Origin: Dimargaris cristalligena
Lineage: Eukaryota > Kickxellomycota > Dimargaritomycetes > Dimargaritales > Dimargaritaceae
Assembly: GCA_027576995.1 (NCBI GenBank)
Contig: JANBQC010000360.1
Span: forward strand, 1 to 28,625
Reading direction: 5' to 3'
DNA: 28,625 bases
Part shown: positions 1-8,789 of the stretch, piece by piece
Layout: each line of letters opens with the position of its first letter
How positions within the stretch are numbered: position 1 is the first letter of the stretch
Position numbers and translations under genes: made by a program
The notes under the pieces: generated by a model
What the model was told of the DNA's origin: nothing
Database searches by the model: none
Seen by the model: the letters and a program-made list of their open reading frames with translations, nothing else

Positions 1-3000
1 TGGCTCAGAAAATGGTGGGCTCGAGTGGGCCAGCCGTTTGAGGAATTGCGAAGGGTTAAACTAACAAGGTTGGTAGGCATCCCCCCCGGAACGTTGTAGC
101 AATGCATATACAGCATGTAAATTTACCAAAGCATGGATGAAAATTGACATTTAATATATGAAATACAGTTGTATGGACAAGAAGATATGTCCCATCGAAA
201 GGTGTACAATACTTACGAAACTGGCCGAACTGTAACCCACAGAATGTAAACCCGTTAACAGAAAGCAATTGAAATAATCCCTGATTCAGCGAGGGATTCC
301 CTACGGTTTTCTGTTGAGAAGGGTTCGAAACCACAACATACCCATGGTGAAGGTGATTCCCCGTTGAATGCCAATGGTTGGGAATAGCGTATGCCGTTAA
401 TTTTTTGGCAGGCGGTCTTTTAAAATCCATGCACCCAATAACGGAACCTAATGAAAGTGGTAACTTGGTCATTAGTATATACCCCTATTGTTACTCTATC
501 CATCTGATTACTGAGGAACCGTTTATGGAAACCTGACTCACTCTACACATAAGCCATACATACCACTATTTAAGGAGAGGTAGGTTGATCCGCAGCTGTC
601 CTACCTTAGCACTGTTGGTTATAATATGGACTTGAGAATGCTACATTTACATGTATGGTTTCATGACCGCCTGCTTCTGTTGGATTTCAAAACCAGCTTT
701 CGCCCAAGGGTTACTGCTAGTATCTAATATACTTTTATTTCACAGGATACAAAGCGCGAGGGCCTTCCCATGACGTGTCTATACAATGTGCTTCTATAAC
801 ACTCCCGAGTAAGAAATTTCTAGAGAGAGAGTATATGTAGAATATATGTATTGTTTGACTTACTTAACCTTTGCCCTTTCTCTTGTTAATTCCTTACCAA
901 TATACAACCACCGCGACTCTACCGCTTTATACTGACCTATGTTGCACCTAAATGTATAGACCAGGGCCTGCGAACCCACCAAGCGTAGTGATGGCAATTA
1001 ATATATAATGGGTTTGGGTCTGACTAACTATACTGGCATCGGGACTTGCAGGGAAGCAATGGGAATAGGGTGTATATTAGGGAAACTGAGGTAATAATAA
1101 TCAATTGTTCCAGAAACAGTCCAATGAAATTATATGTATGAGTACCCATTGGGCTAGTGTATTCCTACTGTCGGGCGACTATGCTTGGTTTCGACTGGTA
1201 TGGTCTAATTCTTTATCCGGGTACTGATATTCTGGACGCGGTATTACTGACTCGGGGGTCAGGTTGTGGGCTGATGATTCAGTAGGCTGTTTTCACATTA
1301 AACTATTGTATAGGAAACGAATATTTTGTGTAACGGGGGGGTTTCTTCAAGGAAGTCCATGCTTGAAGCAAAGAACAAGAGTAGGGTTGATAATAGTAAA
1401 AAACCTAAACGATTTGGATATCGGCTGTTGCCTGTCTGGATGATATATATGGGGAATGAATAATCTAGTTATATGACAAACAGTATCTTTTTGACGAGAC
1501 AGGGGGGGGTAGTGTTGGGCGAAAATATACATGCCGCCTGTTTCCAATATACAGCTGAGCCAAACGTCGCCCATATACACACTGTGGCTTAGGAGGGCTA
1601 ACCCCCATTGGTCCCCAACAACCCAATGCCCGTTGCAATACAAGTTTTGTGGGGTCTTTAAGTGTGTGGCCTATCAGCTAGTATTACCTGCGCAGTAATT
1701 TATTGAACTAATTTCGATACACAATGAAGGGGGGGACCAGCATGCTAGTTTCTAAGATATATGGGTAAAAGAGAAAATATAAGGGTAAAAGGACAGTTTG
1801 CAAGGCTGACCAACTCTATATTGAACTATTTCTGTTAGTCAATGATGACAGAGTTCCCTGTAAAAGGAAACACTGTCTCAATAACATATTAACATAATAG
1901 AGCTCTGTCAATTGTACAGGCACTTCAGGTTGTACAACAATTGGGTACCGGCTCTGAGGTACCAAGTCTAGGGGGTGCACATGCTTGATATAGTCGCCCT
2001 GTTAGCACCATCTATAGCTGACAGGGTCAGTTTCCCACTTGTAGAAGATGCCATGTTTGCCAGATTCGACGAGTCGGTTCCGAGGATGGACGTAATTGTT
2101 GTTTTGGATTGGCGGTAACGGGCAAACAGATGTAGTATTAGCGAAGAAATGCTGTAAGAAGTCCCTTTTATACTGTGATAAAAGGTGACCTTGGCGGTTG
2201 CTACTGGACCACACTGGATAAAATAATGGTAGCTATTTATTCGAGCTTCCAGACGGTACTTTAGAAGGGGGATGCCTCTAATTAAGGCATATATAAAGTG
2301 ACATATCGGATGAGCAAGTTGGAGAATACGGTTGTTTCTGAATACAACTCGCACCTCATCACTTGCCTGTATTCACTCTCACTTACAGTAAAAATGTAAA
2401 ACTGTACTACCAGGCCGCACTCACCATGTGCTGTAGGGGCTGGCAGATTCCTGCAGTGAACGCGTATGCTCTATCCAAGTAATACACCATCGATGTCTTT
2501 GATTATATTTCGCTAGTCAATAACAAGAAGCCCTAATATATCTGCCGATTTACTACAGCATCTTTTCCTATGTCTCAGACACTGCTCCCCTTCTTGACTT
2601 ACGAAGGTTCCCCCTTGCTATTACTATTACCGGTATTATGATTGTTATTGTTTTGTTTCGATAGTCCATTCGAAACACTTCCATAACATAACACTGTAAC
2701 TACGGGGGAAGTGCAATTTAAATGTTTGTGATATTTTATGATATGTGGATGGTCAAAAAGGTTAGAGGTATATTTTATTAATCCAGTACTACTTTTACCG
2801 TCAATTGTTTTGTTGTTTTTTCCGTTTTACAGTTAGATTGAATCTCACCCACAATTACTTTCTATAACCGTTCGCTAGCTAAATCAAAAAATTTCTTGTT
2901 GAGCCTCTACCAGTACAGCAATGGCAGATTGCTTAATGTTCGCCATTCACATGGAATCCAGGTGCAGTTTATCATGAGACATAATCTACGTTGGCCTATA

Positions 3001-3393
3001 CCATGTGCCACCAATGTATGGCCCATGTGGAAAAATAAAATAATATCAGTTATAATATATGTAATGCTGAGTGGATAATGTTAGGCAGCCTTAATACCCA
3101 GGATTTCGTTTAATGAGGCAGCATCCCGGGTGCTCATTTTCTTGTTCCTTAGGAATTTCGCCCGATGGCTGTTCGATTATGCCCGGAGTTATAGATGGTC
3201 CAGATAAAATAATATCGAATAGTAACCAATGTATCGGTAAGAGTTAGTTCATGACCAGAAGCATGGGATCACACAGTCATAGTGGTGTAGAGCGCCGGCA
3301 ACTGGGTCAATTGAAACCCGAAATAGAGTAAAGGGGGAGGAGGGTAGTTAATGGCCACTACCCTCGGCTTTCATATGGCCCTACGCAATCAAC
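1..3393. other. Intergenic / left-edge region without a recognised gene
   Basis: This stretch is visibly AT-richer than the genes to its right and carries frequent stops in all frames. It holds several G/C homopolymers of 7-8 bases (for example near 81-87, 1335-1341, 1502-1509 and 1729-1735). Several open stretches of 60-140 codons exist. The longest are on the minus strand at 56-472 and 1968-2354. None resembles a family I know. The 56-472 frame is interrupted by a good GTAAGT donor on the minus strand near 217-222, so an exon of a gene running off the left edge cannot be excluded. I make no gene call here. Confidence 0.6.
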
Positions 3394-4082
3394 TTACCCA
3401 CGGAGAACCGTACGGGACGTAACACTTGAATCAGTGGGGCCGACGTTAGGTGGAGACTCGGAAGCATCTTCGGACGACGACGGGTCACCCTTACGGGACT
3501 TCTTGGCACTTTTTGAATCTTCATCAGACCGACTGCGTTTCTTGGACTTTTTGTCCTTTTTAGCCTTCTTGGCCTTTTTGGGGTCACTGCTACTCTCTGG
3601 GGTAGACGTGGGCTCGGTTGTTTCGGCGGTCGTAGAATTGCCCGATGGCGGGGGGTTACTACTGTTAAGTCGCTCCAGCAGTGCCCCGAAGCCCGAGGCC
3701 TTCTCTATCCATTTGTCGGAGGTGTTGACGTCGGCCCCGATACCTAGAGTTGTGGTCCGATGCTTAACCACGATGTGCTTCGTGACTCCGTCCCGGTTTG
3801 TGCCGAGACCTTGGCCATCCGCCCAGCCCATTTTCTCGAGTAACCGGAAGCCGAACCGACCGGTGTCTATAAGAGGGAGTTGGGGATTATACGTGGGTTG
3901 TAAAGTAGGGGTGATTAATGGAGGTAGAAGTCCAGCTGAATGGGGCGGTGGGGTATTCTACCGGGCAGGGGGACTGGTGGTGGAAAGGGGGAGCAACAAT
4001 GGCCGGACATACCTTTACTCCAGGCGTGGTTGTTGGGGTCGACGGCGCGAGCCACCTTCTTCTTTTTTTCGGCGAGCCCCAT
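3394..4082 (-). CDS. PINX1/Pxr1-type G-patch nucleolar protein (two exons)
   Basis: The spliced reading frame is exon 1 at 4082..4013 and exon 2 at 3866..3394, giving 180 residues. The ATG has A at -3 and G at +4. Exon 1 encodes a short Lys-rich start followed by a DPNNHAWSKD motif, which matches the hallmark DPxNTAWSxD start of human PINX1 and yeast Pxr1/Gno1. Exon 2 continues directly with TGRFGFRLLEKMGW and GQGLG, a G-patch at about residues 26-67. It is followed by the KHIVVKHRTTTLGIGA segment and a DKWI...GFGALLERLN block, both typical of PINX1. Residues about 110-150 are Lys/Ser-rich and look like a nucleolar localisation tract. In yeast, Pxr1 uses its G-patch to activate the helicase Prp43 in rRNA and snoRNA processing; human PINX1 also binds telomerase. 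The same role is inferred here. At 180 residues it is shorter than yeast Pxr1 (about 270). The stop codon overlaps a GTAAGT donor, so a further 3' exon is possible. It is divergent from the hydrolase gene, with about 700 bp between the starts. Confidence 0.88.
3867..4012 (-). other. Spliceosomal intron of the Pxr1-like gene
   Basis: A 146-bp minus-strand intron begins with GTATGT (4012 downward) and ends in a pyrimidine-rich CTCTTATAG (acceptor at 3868-3867). It splits a GAC codon after its first base. Joining the exons restores the conserved WSKD-x-x-RFG stretch of the PINX1 family, which is the main reason for choosing these borders. Confidence 0.87.
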
Positions 4083-4783
4083 GGTGCTTAGAAATAAAGG
4101 ACTGGGGTATAGGAGATACTTTTAAAGAAGGCAGGCTTCGGCTAATGGCCTATTTACTAGAATGGAGGAGGAATCGGGCGGAGGTAGTTAAAAGAAAACA
4201 CCCTGTTGGATAATGACATGCGACTGAGAGGGGTGGTGAAATGGACAGTGGTTAACCATTCTACTAGACAGCTAGCTCATGTGAAGGACAGCTTGACTAG
4301 GAAGCAGCCCAAGCCAAAAGAGAAAGGAATAAAGAAGAAGAAAAAAAGACCGAGCTAATAATTGAGCACACCCTAGACAGTCCAAAAGGAGGCCTCATTA
4401 TGATTGGCGGCCATAGTAGAGGGAGGGGGGTTATCGAGTCACGTGGTTTAAAATTGGACCGGTGATGATGTATATCCACCTCCACCACCGATCTACCTAC
4501 CTACCTATATGATGGTATTGGATTGGATGTCCGACGGTATGGCGCCCGAAGAAGGCGGGGAAGGTGACCATCCCATTAACGGAGGGGGAGAGAGGAAGGT
4601 GGATTTTCCAAGCCAGCCTTCCCACCCTTATTAATGCTACTGCGCTGGCGGGCTTTGTTTGTCTCTACTTTACTTTACTTTACTTTACTTTCGTTCCATT
4701 TCCCGAACTCATTATTCTATTTCCTCTCGTCGTCTTTTCTTTCAAACCCCGCACCTGGTCTGCTACTTGCCGACTCCCATACT
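4083..4783. other. Bidirectional intergenic region between the Pxr1-like and hydrolase genes
   Basis: About 700 bp separates the two divergent start codons, so it should contain both promoters. It shows purine-rich and pyrimidine-rich tracts, a short CTAC repeat near 4492-4505, and a TACTT pentamer array at 4666-4690. The 120 bp before the hydrolase ATG are strongly pyrimidine-rich, as is common just upstream of fungal starts. I see no clear TATA box for either gene and no additional gene. Confidence 0.6.
4666..4690 (+). repeat. TACTT pentanucleotide microsatellite (5 copies)
   Basis: Five perfect tandem copies of TACTT lie about 95 bp upstream of the hydrolase start codon, within the likely 5' untranslated or promoter region. 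Confidence 0.95.
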
Positions 4784-6573
4784 ATGGCCACCCTCACGCC
4801 AGGCTACGGTAGTTACACCAACTCGTCTTATCAAGACACTGTCTCAAGTGCCGGCTCACTCTCCATGCTAAACACTAGCGAGTCCGTCAAGTGGATTCGC
4901 GCCAACGACGGCCACGAGATATATACCCGCACCTACCGGGTAAGTCTACGAAGCCTCCCCCCGCTTCAGTCGCCCTGCCCCGCCTCTCCCCTACACAGTC
5001 GTCTAAACCCCTACAATTTATACCCTATACCCTATATGCACTTTATCCCCTCCCCTCCCCTAGCCTATCCACCGCAGCATCCTGGCCACCGTCGTGCTGG
5101 TCCACGGCTTCGGTGAGCACTGCGACCGCTACTCCAAGTTAGCCCGCCGCTTCACGGACGCGGGTATCCAGGTGTACACCTACGACCAGCGGGGCTTCGG
5201 CAAGACCGGGCGGCAAAACGGCCGGCCCGGCCACACGGGCGGTTTCCAGAATCTTATCGATGACCTTTCCTTTATCTGCAGCCGTGCTTACCAATCCGAA
5301 ATACCCACTATAATATTTGGTCACGCCATGGGCGCTGTCGTGGCCCTTGACTACGCGAAAAGCTCCATGGCCCGACTGCCCATTGCCGGAGTCATTGCTC
5401 AGGGTAAGTAGTATATCCATTATTTTCTTTAATATAAAGGTGGGAGTGGTCGGCCAACCATTCTTGTTCCCCAACGAATCACAGACCCCACTCGCCCGTG
5501 GATCCATCCAGTCGCAGGCCAGCCTGGTGATATCTGGGGCCGTATTCGATTACGATGCTGGAATTCCTCTATTTCACACGCCTATAGTATATAGAATGGG
5601 GACCATCCACAACGATAAATCCAGTTACGGCTCACCCTGGGGACTTCGCCGACTCCCTTTCTGAACTAACCCCCTCTCCTAGTTTGGTGCGGGTTTCCTC
5701 CTTGGGCAGTCTGTTATTATTATTGCTTTTCTTCTCCTCCTGTCCAGCCGATTAGCGTGCGGTCGGATGGCCATGAAACCACCTATTGCGTCAGGATCAA
5801 CCCATGTGGCACGTGGCCAACCACGCCAAGGCCTTGGCGCCGACTGCCATCTATTCCTTTGCATGCACCTCCATGTGTCCTCCAGCGACTAACCCTCCTT
5901 TTCCCTGCCTATACGTCGATTGTATATCTATTCTTACTCGTATATCTCTCATACCGTCGTGCCTTCCTCCTGGATACTGGTGACTCCCGGACCGCTTCAT
6001 TAATTGAACAATGGAATACACCCAGCCCCCGCCATCCGAACCAACACCGACCTCCATCCCAACCGGGTCGCAGTGTCGCTTGGTCACCTGGCCGCTAAAA
6101 TTGTCAAAAGCAAAACCATAGACCTCCCCATCGAGCCCGAAATGCTGACCCGTGACCAGCAGGTGGTGGCGGAGTTCAAGGCCTCCGACTACAACTACGA
6201 GATTGGATCCTTGCAGACCGTATCCGATCTCCTCAAACGGGGCCCGATGCTACTAGATACCTGCCACACATTGACCGACTGCCCCGTCCTCATCACTCAC
6301 GGCGACGAGGATCAAATTACCCCCTATCAGGGCAGCCGCGAACTGTTCGAAAAACTCCCTTTTGATATCGACAAGGAGCTGAAAATTTACCGAGGCTGTT
6401 TCCACGAACTGCACCACGAGCCGGTCAAGGATGAGATCATCGCCTATTATATTGAGTGGGCCCTCAAGCGGGCGGACATGGCACTTCTCAAGCAGGACTT
6501 AGCTAGTAGCACCCATACCGGGATCCGAAACAGCTCCACCTCCTTCCGGCCCATTTCCCCCAGTCTGCTCTAA
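4784..6573 (+). CDS. Monoglyceride-lipase-like alpha/beta hydrolase, nucleophile Ser replaced by Ala (three exons)
   Basis: Exons are 4784-4939, 5064-5403 and 6026-6573, totalling 1044 bases and 347 residues. The ATG has A at -3 and G at +4. The order of motifs is that of monoacylglycerol lipases (human MGLL, yeast Yju3). An N-terminal DGHEIYTRTYR strand comes first. The oxyanion-hole motif HGFGEH is at residues 66-71, and YDQRGFGKTGR follows. The nucleophile elbow is GHAMG at 138-142, the acid-loop HGDEDQITP carries the expected Asp261, and CFHELHHEP carries the expected His292. Family members cleave monoacylglycerols to glycerol and fatty acid on membranes or lipid droplets. Here the elbow, normally GHSMG, reads Ala at position 140 (codon GCC at 5325-5327), so Asp and His remain but the nucleophile is missing. 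If the base is correct, the protein should not hydrolyse esters by the usual mechanism and may be a pseudoenzyme or binding protein. Family assignment is firm; the cellular role is unknown. Confidence 0.88.
4940..5063 (+). other. Intron 1 of the hydrolase gene
   Basis: This 124-bp intron starts GTAAGT and ends in a pyrimidine-rich tract closing with CCCCTAG at 5063. It is in phase 0. Using this acceptor, rather than the CAG a few bases downstream, keeps the frame and gives PIHRSILATVVLVHGFGEH, which matches the family. Confidence 0.87.
5404..6025 (+). other. Intron 2 of the hydrolase gene (622 bp, unusually long here)
   Basis: The donor is GTAAGT at 5404 and the acceptor is ACACCCAG ending at 6025, in phase 1. 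Joining the exons gives GVIAQAPAI, which fits the family where GVI(L/A)SAPAL is usual. The intron is four to five times longer than the other two seen in the window. It contains two internal acceptor-like sites (CTCTCCTAG ending 5682 and CTCCTGTCCAG ending 5747) followed by a GC-richer block to about 5890. Confidence 0.78.
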
Positions 6574-8789
6574 CCCCACGGTTTAATTCCAATTGGCTGC
6601 GATTAGCAAAGCAGTTGGCCTTTTCCCTTTTCATTACAACCGGGGGGCGAGGGGGTGCTGTCATCCAGTCCCAATAAGGACCCTCCCGCCAGCTTGTACT
6701 GGCAATCTCCACACGCTCACTTACCATTGATAATCACGCTAAATTATTCCTTATATATCTAGGTTTTTTATACATATAATAACACTGTAATATTCCCTTA
6801 ATAATAATTGATCTATCTCCACCTGCCTCTTGTATAACCACTACAATTTTTGCATATTGGTGTACTCTATACCTCAAATACGTTATATTTTTTACCCACT
6901 ACCTCAGAACCATTCTAGGCCTGTTTGATTTAAAGTAACTCTATATGAGATTCTGCATTATATCCGATTTCCTCCCCTTTGTATCCACTGTATTCCTTTA
7001 ATTTTTCATTCAGATGACTGACTTTGCGATGGTTTGCGTCTAATGGCGAATACAAACCAACCCTTCATAGTAGGATGGGGTATGTTTTGATATAAAATAA
7101 TGTGACGTTGTAAACACACGCCCACCGAGTTGACACTGAAATATACCCCTCGTAGGGGAGTAGGTCCGACTAATTCGAGATTCGGGGGGGGGGATAGTCA
7201 AGAGGAGGTTGACGGTGACCCGATTGTCGGAAGTACCCTTCAGGGGGAGGAGAAGAAAGGGGAGGTGATAAGGGGTGAACGGCCATTTACCTGGGGATTC
7301 CGGGCTAGGGGCCCCTATTAGACGCACCAAGGGTGCTCTTTTTTAATTGAGCGACAGATAAAGGATATGCGGGGTGGGATTGAAACCAGCCGTTGGCCGA
7401 CGATCACTGTGTCGTTAAGTCCTTGAACCAGCTGGAACTAACCCCCAACCCTACGCGTAATTTGTGCAGCATGGGGGTGGATGGCAAGGTTGTTTTTTTG
7501 GGCGTATACGCCAATACCCTCCAGCAGCTGAGAGAATTACCCCAGCAAACGAGACTAAAGATAAGCCAAGCAGACTGAGGGAAAATCCGTTACCCTAATG
7601 AATGGGTTTCTAGAAACTAGGGCACATCATTTACAGTCCGTATGCCACGGTGGAAATTGGTGGACTGGAATGGCTGAAGCGCCAGGTAGGTGTATGTAAT
7701 AGAGTGTACGTGACACAATGATAAGCCGACTGCTTGCGAATGGCTTCGTATTGAGCGATACAGTCACCACAGCATCTTGTCAAAAGCCATCCGACAGATT
7801 GGCCGTGGTGGTGGGAATTGAGCGGAATCAACAAAGGCAAACAATAGGCTTTGCTACCGAAACCTTAAGCAATTCAGCACTCGCCCACCGTGAAGGCTAG
7901 CGTATATATATAAATAGCATATATATGTGGCCCAAAGTGGAAAAGGGATCGGCCGGAGGGACGGATTCGAAGGCCAAATTGGGCACACCCGCGGCTTCAG
8001 AAGCTTAAAGCGGCTAGCCGTACAACTAACTGATGCCCCACGGCTAGTCAAGCCGAGCAGCATATCCAAGGGGCAGAGCCCAGACCAACCCCGATCAGCC
8101 TGTTTTCCAGTAGGGAGTGTGGCTGGATTACCCGTCATGGCAGAGAGCGAGGGCAACAAACATCCACGCAGAGGAGAGACGGCGTATATCATCATCCTCC
8201 TACCTCTTCTCTACATTCACCGGCCCCGCGATGTGAAGAGGTTCGAGTGATACTCGGCGACTTCCGAGTTAGCGACCAAATTAGCGGCCACAGGTTGCGG
8301 GATCTACAGTACTCACGTTTAGGGTTAGTCGCCATGGTTGGGCAGCTTAATCACTCAGCGGGGTTGGCGGGGTTTCGAAGTCCGCCCGAAACGGCCGGCG
8401 CACCAATCGGACACGCTTCGTTACTTGCCCACCGCGCTCTCCTTAATTTCTCCAGCCATGTGCTGACTAAACTGGACCGCCCGTCTCCACTTCCCCTCCC
8501 TCCCAGACTACTGTCTAGTTGCTTTCTACTTCGTCCCTTATGAATTCCTCAGCCTCTTCTTTCCCCTCACTTCACTCCACTCCACTCCACTCGGCTTTCC
8601 TTGTAAGCCCCTCACCCTCCTTCCCCTTATAGACGATTATTATTTCTTGTATTTATAAATTCCCATTGCCGACCCTCCCATTCGACTTCGTTATTCCTGC
8701 GAGGTTCCTACTTCTTGGGGTCGTCTTTGCTCTACTTTCCTCCGTTTCCGTTTTGCCCCTCTCATGTCGCGGGCTCCGCTGAGTAGGTC
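6574..8789. other. Intergenic region upstream of the zinc-cluster factor
   Basis: The first 500 bp after the hydrolase stop are AT-rich and probably include its 3' untranslated region. The middle part holds a 10-base G run near 7184-7193 and two weak protein-like open stretches at about 7390-7578 and 7718-7900. I recognise neither. From about 8440 to 8760 the plus strand becomes pyrimidine-rich, with short CCACT repeats near 8574-8592 and a TATAAAT at 8654-8660. This fits a promoter and leader for the transcription factor. Confidence 0.6.
8654..8660 (+). promoter_or_regulatory. Candidate TATA box of the zinc-cluster factor gene
   Basis: TATAAAT lies 136 bp upstream of the ATG and is followed by a pyrimidine-rich stretch. 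The position is plausible for a fungal promoter, but no transcript start is known. Confidence 0.4.

Noticed and set aside
323..334. GGTTCGAAACC-like sequence as a tRNA T-arm
   Set aside because: The flanking bases do not form a five-pair stem, and there is no matching A box or anticodon arm. Other B-box-like strings (8239, 11750, 7963) failed in the same way.
1968..2354. 128-codon minus-strand open frame, and a 45-codon plus-strand frame (1981-2118) overlapping it
   Set aside because: Both look superficially protein-like, but no known motif is present and both strands cannot be coding; the lengths are within chance for the window.
3434..4213. A 259-codon plus-strand open frame opposite the Pxr1-like gene
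   Set aside because: It is antisense to a gene with clear family motifs; its open length follows from the GC-rich, Lys/Ser-rich codons on the other strand.
5076..5090. The CAG near 5076 as the acceptor of hydrolase intron 1
   Set aside because: It shifts the frame away from the conserved VVLVHGFGEH segment; the TAG ending at 5063 keeps it.
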